DNA of 64,000 nt, from assembly GCF_036324505.1 (NCBI RefSeq), contig NC_086365.1:3778655-3842654 (forward strand). The letters run 5' to 3'. Every line of letters starts with the position of its first letter. The stretch's first letter is position 1. Both the position numbers and the translations under genes were made by a program. Shown one piece after another: positions 50,924-64,000 of the stretch. This DNA is from Eleginops maclovinus. Lineage: Eukaryota > Chordata > Actinopteri > Perciformes > Eleginopidae. The notes under the pieces were generated by a model that did not search any database, was not told the DNA's origin, and saw only the letters and a program-made list of their open reading frames with translations.

Positions 50924-51198
50924 GACTCTCTGAGGAAATTATGAAGCTGGTCAAATGGGAAAGGAAAAGAAAAGTACTTCAGTCAGAAATATGGAATAGT
51001 TATCTGAAGGCCAAGTGGCTTAAAAGCTGAATAAAGCACAAAGGTCGTAACCTCTATAGCTGTAGCCATCTTCTGTGCAATGACTCAAAACACTTGAAGA
51101 AAAGTGCAAAATGGGAGACCTCCATTGTTTTTTTTTATATTACTAAAGTTCATTATTTTTGTTTTGTTATGACATCTTTAGACGACTAAAGTGGATAT

Positions 51199-51204
51199 GA
51201 ATAA
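51199..51204 (+). terminator. Polyadenylation signal of tnni1
   Basis: aataaa in atgaataaagtttcagtctt, 276 bases after the stop codon. An earlier gaataaagc at 51029-51034 could be an alternative. Confidence 0.55.
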
Positions 51205-51910
51205 AGTTTCAGTCTTCAATGTTCCATATTTGTACTTGACTTTACCACAATTCATTTCACTGGCAGCCGTCGGTTTATGTGAAGCACGTAAAGAGGATTG
51301 AAAGGAGCTTAACTCATGATGGATTACAAAAGGGAGATGATAAATCCAGGGAGGGGGGCTGCAACAGGTGTTACCTAGTTAAATTCATTCTCATAAAGTT
51401 TAAATAGATCGTGACGCAGCCATGAAAGAAGGGGAAGACCATGTTTCATAGTCACAAATAATGATTAAGGCACAATTTGAACAATGAAAATTGGTCTCAT
51501 GATAATAACTTTCAAAACAATGGATCTGCCATCAAGACAATTGTATTTTTCAGACAAAAAAAATATCAAAAAAGAATAATTAAAAAAAAGAATTTACTAA
51601 AGTTAAACTTCTGATGCAGAACGTTTTGCTAAAATATATATATTTAAAGTAGTTTGATGATAGACCTAAACCACAGGAGGAGTGACTTGTATTCTAGACG
51701 CTGGAACACACGGGCTGAGGAATTTAATCCATCACAGTCCTCCATTATTCCTAGCCTTGGAAAGCAAAAGCCACTGGCATTATTGTCCTACATGTGGCAC
51801 GCTGCTTCTGTCAGTGTGGGACTGATGCGTCCAGCCATTGTTATTTGAAGTATGACTGCAACCCCAACAATAGCTTCAGATGGTGTATTGTATGCTTCTA
51901 AGGGCTGGAT

Positions 51911-51951
<41 letters not shown>

Positions 51952-52620
51952 CAAACAGCTGATAGACATCTCTTACACATGCTAGAAATCACAAACAATG
52001 TCTGATGACTGTGTGAAATCTGGACGGTGAAAAGTCACATCCTTTGTCATTTCGTCGCATCATCATCCTCCTCTGTGTGTTTGTTCGCGTCAAAAGCTGA
52101 TACATGACCTCTCAGCGCTCAGGCTTAGCAAGATGATAATCAAAAGCAACCCCAGGTTTTGACAGACACTCAGTATCTATTAATAGGCCCTTCTGAGAGT
52201 GACCTTCACATAGAACAAATGTTCCAGATGTGCCATCCCGGGTTCATTCCTGTCAACGCCACATGCCGAGTGTGAAATGCCAAAAGGTCAGGACGGAGTC
52301 TTCAACCAAACCGGTTTGGATGACAAGCACCTTCAAGTGTGGATGGATGTGCCAAAACTCATGTGTTTATGGGATGCAACGCACTGTGCTTCATTGTCAG
52401 TGCCACTTGGTGGCAGTCCACAATAAGAGGAAGTACATTTACCATTTTAAATATTAGAAAGGTTTGCTGAAGAAAGTCTTAAGCTATGGAAGTGCAGGTA
52501 AATCCAACTAAAATGTGTCTTCAGTTTAAATATTCTCATTTCATTTATTTCGCTCGCAACAAAACACCAATGACGTGATTGAAAGAATTGGGTCTGTTTT
52601 TTTTATTTGAACAATTTAAC
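51205..52620. other. Non-coding stretch downstream of tnni1
   Basis: No gene recognised; a (GT)n microsatellite is at 51914-51951. Confidence 0.45.
51914..51951. repeat. (GT)n microsatellite
   Basis: About 19 GT units. Confidence 0.95.
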
Positions 52621-52623
52621 CTC

Positions 52624-52825
52624 AGGGTGATGGTGGCTCAGTCCGCAGGTAGTCGACCTGGGTTCCGTAAGGTTACTGGTTCGAGGCCCGGAATGACCAA
52701 GTGCTGAGGAGGTATCCATGAGCAAGGCATTGTTCCCTAAACTGGCGTGATGATTTATGTTATTAATCTTCTACACACAGCACAAGCAATGTATTTCTTA
52801 CTGCAGGGAATGGGGGCTTGACAAT
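52624..52825 (+). repeat. tRNA-derived SINE-like fragment
   Basis: gtgatggtggctcagtccgc resembles an A-box region, and ggttcgaggcc at 52678-52688 matches the RNA polymerase III B-box GGTTCRANNCC exactly. Downstream tccatgagcaaggcattgtt is a common fish repeat segment. The tRNA stems are not intact, so it is not a tRNA gene. Confidence 0.5.
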
Positions 52826-55800
52826 ATTAAAATGTATTTGACAGTAACAGAGGGGGGGCCAGCCTGCCCTGTGACTCGGAGCTCCAGGCTCAGTTCATGC
52901 AGCGGCTAATGTTGTCGTTACGGGTCTTGTCAAAATGTTTGCCAGACTTTGAATTAGTCCAAGTGACACCAGGACACATTCACAAACGCACAAACAGCGT
53001 ACACAAAAAAGAAACATTTTTTGAATGCAGCGGAAGAGCAGAAACAAAAGAACAATTCAAGCTGAATAAAACAGGTGTGCAGCCAGGTGGATCTTCGGGT
53101 GATGACATAGCCCAATAAATATAGATGAAATTCACAGAATTCAAAAGAAATGTTTGCACAAGACTTTTTAACCCTATTCATGTGTGCTGTCAAGGAAAAA
53201 CAGTTTTTGTATTTTCGCCTTTCCAAACTTTTATGTTGAACCCCATCAAAGAAAAAACTAATAGAATAGCTTTTTTCATTTGTGTAGTTTGAGAAGAAGG
53301 CGTAGTAGATTGTTTGGTTTGCCTACACTGCGAGCCACAGGGAAAACCACTTCAAACACATTGTTTTCCAAGAAGGCAGGAGGGAAATGTATTAATTTAC
53401 TTTCAGCATTGGTTAGGGGGCGCAAATCTGAAACAAGCCCATTCCTGTGACCCCTGGGCATGTTGCACTGACTAGCTACTGTATGTGTTTACAGCTTTCT
53501 GTGGTTATGGGATAAATTGCAAATAAGCAGCTTGAGGCAAATCCTGTTGCTTTTCCAAATGTCTATATTTGGAGGTAATGACACAGAAAAGGCGCTTTTG
53601 CAAAGTATTAGACGGTTGGATTCAAGGGTTTAAGAAAAAGCACACACACATAAAATGCTACACTCAGTCAAAAGGTGTTAATTTGTTATGGAGCAAGAGG
53701 TAAATCTCTTATTCAACCTCAACATTCAAAAAGGCACATGGAAATGAATCGAAGCAAATTGTAATTGACTGTTGATCTATTTGACCCAACTAAAATGTAG
53801 AGGGGCAGATTAGGCAGTAATGTGCCACACTAATCTGCCACACATATTCAAACGTCTTTATTACTATAGCTTCTGAGTTAGAAATCTGTAACTTTTAGGC
53901 AACCAAAAAGTAACAATCAGGCATGGGAGGAACCTTTAAATTACAGGATAGGTCCGTCCTAAAGCATTCCTGGTTTATCGTCTATTTTACTTTAAATGGG
54001 ATCATCATTTACTAAAAGAAAATCACGCTGTGTTGAAGAAGGCATTTGAGACCATACACTCACTGAGAAAAATGTTTACCTTGATAAAAAATCTAGTGAG
54101 AAGTTGGATCCTTTTCTCATAGACTTCTACGCATTAAGACCTTTTGCCCCCCTTTTGGTCATTAGAAAGAATGCAAAGTTTAAGCACTTCTACACTGGCT
54201 TCACTTCTCTGCTCCGGAGCTTCGCTTATGGATGAACATTTTGTGTTAAACGAGGTGACACATTAGGTTTAACAGAGTGGGAAGCTTTTTGGTGTACGTA
54301 CTCTTAAAGCTGTTTCAGGGCTCTTTCATCATCTTCTGCAGTGGTTCACAACAGGTCAGGCATCACCGCGCCCACCCCTTACAGGCTTTGGGTCGTCTCT
54401 TGTTCCTCTTATATAGTATATCCACCTCACTGAAACATGCTTGAGAGGATCGACAAATCACAGGGAAAATCTAGTCGATAAAGGAATGAGCTGCAGAATA
54501 TTTGCAGATTTATATTTTTCCATTCTGAAACCTTATTTTATACTCGTAGGGCATTGAGGTTTCCCTCATTTTCAATGACGACAAGTTTACATCAAGGGTC
54601 ATGCACACAACAACAGCAATGACTGATAAACATGAAGAGAAAAAATAAAAACTAAGAACAGTTGCAACTTGAAGAGCAGAGATTAATCACCAAATGTTTA
54701 AAAACAGTAGCAGATGGGAGTTTTGCAATGTGAGATATTCACACATTGCTTATGTCGGGGGTAATGCTTACAAGAAGAGTGCAGTGCTCTTGAATGCAGC
54801 TCAAGGCCTGACTCCTCACACCCTCACTGTGTCGAAGTGCACTGGGAAATGCATAGAACCAGTTTGTGGTTCTGTGACTGCACATGCTAAATATAGCACC
54901 CTTAGTTTCCAGGTAAAGTAGACCTGGCCTCAGCCCACCTTAGTTTTCGTTCCTTTACATACACGGACTTTAAATGTTACATTTAAAAACAAGTCTGTAA
55001 TAAATAATGTTAACTGAATATTTCTTTGCTGTTCTAAGCAATGAATTTGAACTTGCAGCGAAATTTCCTGAGTTTCCTCTTTTTTGATTACCGTTAATAA
55101 AAATGAATTTATTAACACGTCTCTGCCCCTCAGTTAAGGAACCTGCGTCCTGATTACTGGGTTTTGGTAGGTAAAGCATTGCCTTGTGTCTGGGGTCCAC
55201 GTCCCCAGGTGGCATTGTTGGTCCTTTTTCTCTAAACATCTAACTTAATATAAATTATATTTAAGCAGACCACCCTGCCACACTTAGTTTATTTGAGACT
55301 TGTTCATAGTTTACAATTTCTAAGGTGGTTAAAGCCCAACCGTTCCCAGTGAAGATGTGTAACAGTGTTTCCTCACCACACACAAATCAATGCTCTTGTG
55401 CCTGAGTGAAGTTTAAGACTCACAAGAACATTTTATCTCCTGATCTCTCATCAGAAAAGCTCAACATTAAATGAGTAATATATGCGCTTGATGTGCATCT
55501 TGACCCCAACACTGCACCATCCACACTTTTCCAGCCATCACCTCTAATGGTTTAAGTTAATCTACAACAGATGCCCATGGCCTTGCTCCCCTTCATATTG
55601 ATCTCTTCTGAGCCAATAGGAAAGAAAAGGGGGCTGATGGGTATTGGTTTTGGACATTAAAGCTGGCCAGGGGTCAACTAGATGCAGCCATTGAAAATTC
55701 CCCTTGCTTTAATAAGATTGGGGCTTTGAAAAGGACTACACATTTCAAATCTTAAAAATAATCTTTGCGGTGTATTGTGATTTTAAAAAGCCCCGGGAAA

Positions 55801-57879
55801 CAAGCTAAAGTAATTCTCTACTTTGGGATGAATACTTTATTCTTACTGGCTGAAGGGTAGCCATTATGACATTGAGTAAATCGTTTTCTTGGACATTTTA
55901 AATGCAAATATATTTCCCTAATATCATTATCCTTTCACAGTTAAGGTACTTTGCAACAGGAACCAAATGCAGCAAGTCAAGCAGAGCAAGTTGAATAAGA
56001 CTTTAACAGGCCAATATTAGTTGGTTAAAGTAGAAAACAGGTCATTAGTCAGCAGCATGGTAACATTTTGTTTGTTTAAACCTTGATATTACGGTCTCAT
56101 CATTTATTTGGCTCTTTGTTGTCCAAATAATGGCCCTAATGTCAGGCATTATCTAATATCTCATGTCACCTCAGGTCTCCTTGGAGCGACTCTGGAAACA
56201 GCCTGATTCTAAATGATTAATATTGGAAATGACCACATTAAAAGATGTTGGAAACCATGGAGGAACAGGTTTGCACAAACAGATGTTATGTAAGCTTTTG
56301 TAACCACATTTATAAGAGGTCTTTGTGGGTTTTGATGGATGAATAAACTGATGTAGGAACTTTTTTGATACCCACATCTCACTTTTATCAAGTATTAAAC
56401 CGCTTCTGCTACTCGTCTGCTTCTTTTTCATATCTCCATCTCCTTCTCAGTGTAGGGATACCAAGAAAAATCAATTAAAAATAATGACTTTACCTGGACT
56501 CACCTCAGCAGTACACTTCATAAAATGCCTGTGCAGAATTTGAAACATTTAGTTTGAGCTTCTTTTACCCTTACTGGAAAATATATTTGAATTAAAATAG
56601 AAATCTGGATTTTAACCAAAGATATTAATTGTGACCAGAAGACTTTTCATAATAACCACTGTTATTTTGTGAATCTTCACCAGACAATACAAATGACTTT
56701 ACCATCAGCCTCGGCTAAGTGCTAATTAGATAACTTTGGCAATCAAAAATACTCAATTCAGAGGGTAACATGTTATTAACACTAACATGTAAGCATTTAC
56801 ATGTTTACCATTGTAGCATGCTAACCTTTGCACTTAGCATTAATGTGACTGTTTAGCCTGTAATTGAATGACAATTAGTCCTGTTTATATTAAAAGATAA
56901 ACTTCAATTCATGTTGGAATAAGAAAATTCCTTTCAGTGTCAAATAAAGACAGCTGCATGAGTGAATAGTAAACACTCCTTGTTGCAACTTTGCTGAATC
57001 ATTTCTGTTTTCATTTCTGTTCTCACCAGATGCTCATGGTGTCAATGTCACTGGCTCATCTCAGCTGGCACTAATGAAGTTTAATGTTTCAAGTAATCAA
57101 TCTGTACCTGACATTAATTGCTTTATCTTGTCGTCTACTCTTATCGCATCTCTCTGTAATGCTGCAAAGTCCTTTAAAAAAATGTTTAAATCCTTTCTCC
57201 TTTCCATTACGTTAAAACTTTCCTCTTCATCTGTTTTTATTTTTTTTAAATGTGAACTTGAGCTCGACTTTTTTGGCATCATGAATGAGCAAAAGACATC
57301 AATGTCAGCTTCATTTTGATAAATCTTTCCTTTTTTCTCTAAAACTTTTCGTGCCAAAGGGATGATGCTGACACATAACACATCCATAACCATTGAGTCA
57401 TCTTAGGGCATAAAGTCTCTCATATTCTGATTCAAGTCAGATGCAACAGGCCAATTATCAATATTAATGAGAAGTGTTGTCCCAGAAAGTGCTAGCAGTT
57501 TTATTTTATTGGGTGGTCTAAAGAGCTTTAAATAATGGAGTGATAGAATTAATGAGAGCTACCTCTTCAAATGGATGCTCTTGAAATATGTATGTAGGTG
57601 CTGAGTACCATGGCTATTGAAAACAAAGGCAGGAGTCCTTGCTTGTTCCAGACACTCTTTGTTTTGAAAGGCAACTTTCAATAACCGTTGATTAGCACTA
57701 AGCAACAAACCCGACACACAAAAGCACTCTGGGGATTAAGCCTATTTTGTTACATCACAGTTTTGAAATAAAACGTTCCGTGGCAGAAGCCAAAGGCAGG
57801 GCAACTCTTTAACACAGATGGCCAACTTTTAAACTTATCTTATCTCGAGTGAAGAAATCAAAAATCAGTGACCTCAATA
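52826..57879. other. Five-kilobase stretch without recognisable genes
   Basis: Short motif-free open frames on both strands, AT-rich, and no obvious mobile element. Nothing supports a gene. Confidence 0.45.
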
Positions 57880-58010
57880 AGGTTGTACAGATATCCCTGT
57901 GCAAGACACTTAACCCCAAAATTGTTCCTGTGGGGATTGTCCACAAAATTGAGTGCATCTAAGTTGCTTAGGGAAAAAAGCGTCTGATAAGTATGTAATG
58001 TAATGTTTTA
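57880..58010 (+). repeat. 3' part of a common fish SINE-like repeat
   Basis: ccctgtgcaagacacttaac followed by aagttgcttagggaaaaaag and cgtctgataagtatg, ending in repeated taatg, resembles a widespread teleost repeat ending TTGGATAAAAGCGTCTGC. Confidence 0.5.
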
Positions 58011-59524
58011 CAAATGATGAAATCGAAGGTTTGTTCTATATGCTTGTTAAGCACTTGTTAAGGGGAGCATGTTAGCAGGCTGAAATTAGCAATGCTGTGC
58101 TGGAGTTCAGTTATATGACTGTGCATTAAAACATCTCAAAGCTTTTCTCATCAGAAGTTGCCGGTGAACTGAAAAACTTGATTATTCGTATCACACTTTG
58201 CGCCCCGTCCTTGTCGTCTCAGATCAGGGATGTGTGACCCTCACAGGCCTCAAACTTCTCCATAAGGTAATTGGTGTTAAAGGTGGGTTGTACCTCTTCC
58301 AGCAGAAGGTCTATAATAAGTCAAGTTGGACCTTGCAGATGTCGCCTAAAACCAAAGTCACTGCTATCTGTTTTTTATAAGCACTGCAACACTCCTTTTT
58401 CTCTCCTTCTGGCCATGTCTGCGTGGTCGGCTGTGCAAATCATTTCTCACTTCATGCAGCTTGTAAAGTAGCCATATGGAAAGAGGGACCTGGCTGCACC
58501 AACACTGGCTCACCACTGTGCTCTTAATTTCTCACTGTCTCAAGGTCATATCAGAGTTATATTTCCTCTAAGCTACCTTTAAAAAGTTTCACATAAACAA
58601 ATCAATTTTCTCTGCTTTTGTAAAAACAGCATTAATCACAGCTTGTTTTAAGGTCACTCCTGTCCTTGATGGATTTGGCAGACTGTTCTATGCCTCATTA
58701 GATTTTGAATCCAATTAACAACCATTTTGAATATGGGCAGCCTTTGGATTTCAAAACAATGATCATGAGAAAAACAAAGTGTTGTAACAAAAGTTACATG
58801 TGTTTTTATTCCCTGTCTAATCCCTAATGCCAAATTAAACCTTATTCTCTTGGCAGTAGACCAATAAGGAATTACTTTCTTCACATTTGCACTGCCACAA
58901 CTGAAAGTGCATATTTAAAAAGCATCAAAACACAGCAACCCCAGGAGCCGAGCACTCTCTGTGAGATATCACTTCAGTCTGTATCAGGAGGGATCATCTC
59001 TGCAAACCTAGAACCCATTTCCTTTCCTTGCTCTGCTCGCACTATCTGTCTGGTTGACTTGTTTTTTATTTCCCTTTTGGTAAAGTCAGAGATTCCAAGG
59101 TGCCGACTGAAAAGCAGGCTGAACAAATCTGCATACAAAATTTCACTGCTTTCTCAACATAGCAGGATAAAGGTATTGTGTCTCTCCCCAACCTTGAATG
59201 ATGAACAGTGACTCTTAATCACTGTATTACTTTAACGAGAAAATCAACAGTTATTTTCACAGAAAATTGTTGATATTTTCAATGGCTTCCACATCAGGTG
59301 AGTTACTCCAAATCAATATAGCATCGTACTACATTGCATAAAGACACACTGCTTTTTATTGGATTTAAGGGCTTCTATTATTTTATATGAACATTGTAAT
59401 TGCAACTCAACATTGGATAGGACACAACCCTTTTGGTTGGAATATCGGGTTCTTGTGTTTTATACTGATATAATGTTACGTTCCCTTTAGGCTAGTCTAG
59501 GGGTAAAAAGGTAATACCAATTGA
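58011..59524. other. Non-coding stretch, no gene recognised
   Basis: No coding motif or clear repeat. Confidence 0.4.
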
Positions 59525-59880
59525 TTAATAATAATAATACACTTTATTTACATAGCACCTTTCAATACATAGTTGCAACGTGCTTTCACATAAAAATACA
59601 CAGAGAGCAAGAGAACTAAACAACAGCATCTAAACAAAAACAACACAGAGTTAACCACATAGAAAATTATAGAATAAAAGCAATTTGAAAAGTGAGTTTT
59701 AAAAGTAATTAAATAAATGGGGAGAAAAATAGAAAGAGTAAACTGATTTGTGAAACCAAAAGATGTTGTATAATAAATCAAACAAAGAGCACTCTGTAGC
59801 CAATTTACGAAATAAACTAAGGACAAACTAAGAACACACTTCTTACAAAAGAAAGCGATGAAAGTAAACAATGGAAAAAG
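59525..59880 (-). mobile_element. L2-like LINE 3' end fragment (minus strand)
   Basis: On the minus strand the sequence ends tgaaaggtgctatgtaaata then aagtgtattattattatt, the typical L2-type terminus with an (ATT)n tail. The 5' limit is uncertain. Confidence 0.6.
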
Positions 59881-60245
59881 TTACAATGGAGCAAATCTCC
59901 TAACACTTCACAAAACACCAGTTGCACTTCTCACACAGAGACAACACACTACACAGACTAACACATGCACTGATGTCCATGCAGCCCAGAGGAGAAGGGA
60001 CAGAGAACAAATTACAGACACCCTGATTAGTGATTGGGATCACCTGAGGGAGAGGCTGCACCTGGACGGAATCCACTTGTGAGATATTCACAAACATAAC
60101 ACTACACATAATATAACGTTCTAATGATTTTGTATTATTAACACAATTCGCCACGGTGTGTAAAACGTGCATAACAGGTTTGCTGTTCTCTCTGCGTGTT
60201 GACGTCAACACTACGGCCCCGCCCCCGATGCTGAGCCCTCCTCGC

Positions 60246-60248
<3 letters not shown>

Positions 60249-60335
<87 letters not shown>
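60249..60335. repeat. (GA)n microsatellite in the iqsec3 5' region
   Basis: About 43 uninterrupted AG units starting 245 bp upstream of the start codon, inside the probable promoter or 5' untranslated region. Confidence 0.97.
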
Positions 60336-60338
<3 letters not shown>

Positions 60339-60493
60339 TACCCAACCCCAGCAGAGCGTACTGAGGCGTCAGACGGCCGCCAGAGCATTCCGGTTACGCA
60401 CTGTTCAGAGGGCCCATCGACGGTTCGCAGCGCCAGAAGCAGCTGAACAAGAAGTCACCATAGCTGGGCACACGGCCACATTTACAGTCAGTA

Positions 60494-60850
60494 ATGGAGA
60501 GCCTGCTGGATAATCCCATGAAAGCCGTTCTTTACCTGAAGGAGCTCACCACTATCGTGCAAAACCAGCAGAGCCTGATCCAGACGCAGCGCCAACGCAT
60601 CGACGAACTCGAGCGAAAGGTAGAGGACCTGATAGGAGAGAACCGAAATTTGCGGGACCCCCATCACTACGTCCAGCAGCCCCCTCAACATCATCACCAT
60701 CACCACCACCCGACTCACCGCAGCGCCAGTCCCCAGGCACCGGCCAACCTCCATCCGCACCCAGGGAGCAACAAGGCTGCGGCTCATCTCGGCCAGCAGG
60801 CGCAGCAGCAGCTGCCGCCGCCGCTGCAGCAGCATCATCATCAGCAACAG

Positions 60851-60886
<36 letters not shown>

Positions 60887-61113
60887 ATCCCCGGTCTGTC
60901 GGCCCAGCCTCAGCAGCATCCCATCCCTCCTGCGCCGGCCGCCCACCACCCCCAGCAGCTCCAGCTCGTCCCCACCTCACCACAGTCGCCCAAAACGAGT
61001 CAAGCCAGTCCGGACTCCGTGGAGGAGGACAAGAGGAGCCCGTGCTGCAAGTCCCTGGTTCCTCAGACTCCCACCACTCTCTGCCGCTCCGTTGGGCTGG
61101 CGAGGAAAACAGA
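60494..61113 (+). CDS. iqsec3: IQ motif and SEC7 domain protein 3 (SynArfGEF), first coding exon only
   Basis: IQSEC proteins are guanine-nucleotide exchange factors for Arf6 at synapses; IQSEC3 works at inhibitory synapses. The exon begins [20 protein letters not shown] with [20 protein letters not shown], an N-terminal coiled coil (about 10-55) matching IQSEC3 rather than IQSEC1 or IQSEC2. Low-complexity sequence follows: seven His at 66-72, a Pro/His/Gln-rich stretch, and 15 Gln at 117-131. It ends [11 protein letters not shown] plus two bases (GA) before a consensus donor gtaagt at 61114. The IQ motif, Sec7 and PH domains must lie on later exons, beyond the window. The first ATG after the (GA)n tract is chosen as start because homology begins there. 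Confidence 0.88.
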
Positions 61114-64000
61114 GTAAGTAGCTTTTTAATGCTGTGTTCACTGCACAACACTGTACATGAGAGATTTACTGAACAATTCGGACCGATTTTTCCTGATAAA
61201 ATAATCACAAATACAAAACTTGTTGGATGTTCATGTCCATAACAGAGATGCCCTTTTTATTTAAACAATAGCAATTGTTATTTAGGCTTCTTTTGACTCA
61301 AAAAACACATGAAGTACTTCATATTTTATTCAGTGACCCTAATAAAATTGTCTAAGTAATGCAAAGGTGTTTGCCCAGAATAACACTGTAGTGCCCAAAA
61401 GGGCCATGAGATCAAACACCACAGCCTGTTATTTCCCATGAGGGTGTCAGATGACATTTTGGTAACATTTCCAACAACTGCACTACAGTTAAGATTGTAA
61501 AGAAGCCTTAAAGAAGACGTGGAATAGTATCACTGCATGAGGTCTGTGCTGGAGTGGCCTTTGATTAACTCCACACCCCCGAGGCTTAATTTCCTGACAG
61601 GTAATTCAAGCTACTCCAGTGTTTTCACGTTTATTCACTTGTTCACTTGTTGCCCCGGTAAATCAATGGAATGCCTAATGGTTATTCATTTTAACACCCT
61701 GGCTGATATTTTTGCTTTGTAGGCCAAGGTGGATTGTCACTACTGGGTGGGACTTCCTGTTGGCATTAGAGTATTTTTTGGTGATTTGTAATGAAGCATG
61801 AGTTTATTTCAGTCATGTACTCAGCATCTTGGTCAGCCTTACTTTTCCATTTGGAGTAGTCGTTTGTACCTGCGAGGTTGCTGTGCACACTTGTGTTTGC
61901 ACACCTTGAATGTGTAATGAGCTATTTTAAAATGCATCTGTTATAGGATTGCTGAGGTAGCATTTTCACAGGTGCCAGAGAGCCAGGTGGCATTATAAAC
62001 ACACACTTTATAGTTAGTGAGTTTTATTTTGCCTGAAGGCATATCATTGACCTTGAGGCAATTGAGTGTACGGTCGTACATAAAAAAAAAAAACACTTTG
62101 GATCTACTTGTGATTGTACAGACTGCAGTGTTTTCCTTATTAAGCCACACGCTAAAGGATTGTCACACTGTGAGGAACACAGCTGGATTAATAACAACAA
62201 AGACAGAAAGATATGGGCTTTTGCTTATTTATAACCTTACAGCCTGTTGAGAGTTACTAATAAGCCTTGATCAGTTTGAATCCACCTCCCTGAAGATATG
62301 TTTCGAGTCAGTGTCAGATTGGTCAAACAGAGTTGGTGGCATCAGAATTCTGTTATTTAGTCTCTTTTTTTACCCGTATGGAGCAACTATCTTAATCATG
62401 AATCTACCTTATATTCACCATAGTTCCATGCAGCTTCTCAATAATCAGAGTTTGTTTTATTTTCCCGGATCATTTTTGGGTTTGTGGCTGTTGCTCGAAT
62501 GTGCTGAATGTTTTTTTGTTGCCACTATCAAGGTCACAAGCCTGCCTGTGCCAGAGCTACACACACACACATGCACACAAAACACACCGCGCTGAGCCCC
62601 ATCTGTTCCACTAGGCTGCATTTGCATTGTTTCTGTTAATCCAGGTTGATTTATCGTGCCATTAAGAGATGATTCCTAAAAACATCGGTCAGGAATATAA
62701 AACATTAGCATGGAAGTAAACTGCTTTTAGGTGGATTGACCCAGCCAGACTGGGACAAACACACACTAGATATGAGATCTACCAATTAAATCTCAGCTGG
62801 GGTGTTATGGAGTACTATTTTAAACTCTTAAGAGACAGTGGCATATTTTGAAAAATTATGCCGACGTGATTTATCACAATAACGAGCTCCGCAATAACTG
62901 ATCTTTTAAAAAAAACAAAAAACAAAAAAACAATGAGCATTCAATGTGGAGAGGTCTTATTCTTGCTCTGTAGCATAACCAGGCCTGACTCACCTTTTTT
63001 ATCTTTAAGGTTTTATGGCGGGTGGGAACCATAGTTAATAGGGCAGTAGCCCCTCCCACCAGGCTTCACTTTAACTCAAGGAAATAAAATGTAACTAAAA
63101 TCCACAGCTTCCAAACCCCAGTACATACACAATAACTATAAAGTATATTTATGTAAAACATGTTGCTTTAGGCATAAAAGTTTAATCATTATCAATAAAA
63201 ATGATGCGCCTCTGGGTTTCTTCTGCACACTTCCAAACTTTTAAGTAAATATTCTGAAAAGAACTCAAGTAAGAAAGAGAGGGAGGGTACTGTAAACATT
63301 TATTTTCCGTAATGGGAATGCAGTGACACATGAAAAGCAGGAGACGTGAAACAGCGTTGTAATTTCCTTTTAGAACATTGATCCTGATCACACAAGATGG
63401 TGTATCTGTGCTGTCAGTGCCGCAGGAGGAATAATACATTTCTATTAACGGGAGGATGACAGGGACACACCACAAACATACTAATAAGGGCTGTGTGTAT
63501 TTGTTTATATATTTATCAACGTTTTTACTGTTTCTATAAAGCCGATGTCTGCTATCCACATTTAAATATGAGAGTGAAACAGAAACGTGTCTCTTCTATG
63601 TACCGTAACAAATCAGTATACATGTTGTATTCAGTGCACAAAGTTTCCTGTCTTTGTGCTAAGATAAGTTAGCATAGCTGCTAGCAGTACTTTCATATTT
63701 AGATTTAAGACATGTGAGTTACCGAGCTTCACGTCTAATTTTCAGCAAGCAAAATTATAACGGGGCTAATAATAATAACATTAAGAGATTATTTTGTTAA
63801 ATAGTGACAAAAGGACATAAGACAAACAGCAAGTATCTCGGAATACCAGGATGGACTGCATATCCAACTTATCCACCGTTCCACCAGCTTAGGTGTGTTT
63901 TTGCTTGATTGAAATGAAGCAACAAATCCATTTGCAAAGCTTTAAATTAAAAATGCCTGAATACCTGATCACTCACATCATTCATTCCTCATCTCATCAA
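61114..64000. other. First intron of iqsec3 (continues past window)
   Basis: No further exon is recognisable. The region is AT-rich with short A runs (62085-62096, 62907-62935) and is expected to be intron, since long first introns are normal in this family. Confidence 0.55.

Noticed and set aside
52624..52700. A functional tRNA gene
   Set aside because: A good B-box is present but the acceptor and anticodon stems do not pair; a SINE-like origin is more likely.
59858..60082. Possible upstream exon ending DHLRERLHLDGIHL
   Set aside because: No recognisable family and no splice connection to iqsec3; part overlaps the L2 tail region.
60552..61208. 218-codon Ala/Gly-rich minus-strand frame (and a 153-codon Leu-rich one)
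   Set aside because: Shadows of the CAG/CAC-rich iqsec3 exon; the N-terminus on the plus strand is clearly IQSEC3.

Overview
The window is nuclear DNA from a teleost fish, probably a percomorph. The evidence is intron-containing vertebrate genes with GT-AG splice sites, teleost-type CR1/L2/Rex1 LINE fragments, hAT-type transposon debris and abundant (GT)n, (TA)n and (TCTG)n microsatellites. Nothing prokaryotic or organellar was seen.

Three host genes can be read. st8sia1 (GD3 synthase, minus strand) is complete in five exons between 27496 and 38481; the exons join in phase into 348 codons. tnni1-like (slow/cardiac-type troponin I, plus strand) is complete in six coding exons between 49119 and 50923, 190 codons, with a probable TATA-like promoter and non-coding first exon near 48320-48374. 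iqsec3-like (a synaptic Arf-GEF, plus strand) contributes only its first coding exon, 60494-61113; the rest lies beyond the window. These genes have no evident joint function.

The most unusual part is about 1.7-11.6 kb. The two halves of one LINE reading frame lie at 1690-1861 and 11199-11590. They are separated by about 9.3 kb bounded by inverted repeats of about 240-270 bp (1938-2178 and 10922-11192). Inside are a decayed but spliced hAT (ZBED-like) transposase on the plus strand (2182-4249), at least three exons of a HECT-type ubiquitin ligase on the minus strand (5656-7583), a probable BED-finger exon of a hAT transposase at 9928-10141 (downstream of the catalytic part, so out of normal order), and a minus-strand first-exon candidate with a promoter-like YY1/E-box/GGCGCC cluster near 10300-10400. 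I interpret this as a large composite DNA transposon, or nested transposons, carrying a HECT gene, inserted into a LINE and now inactive.

The rest is repeats and non-coding DNA: a LINE with an open reverse-transcriptase frame at 13127-15029 and a second inverted copy of its tail at 138-603; an L2-like LINE with a 566-codon open frame at 39163-41055, about 0.7 kb upstream of the st8sia1 start; a pair of mutually inverted 0.94-kb non-autonomous elements (35496-36439 and 42345-43273) around the st8sia1 5' end; several hAT-type MITEs; tRNA-derived SINE-like fragments; and long stretches (15-22 kb, 23-27 kb, 43-48 kb, 51-60 kb) where I see no gene.
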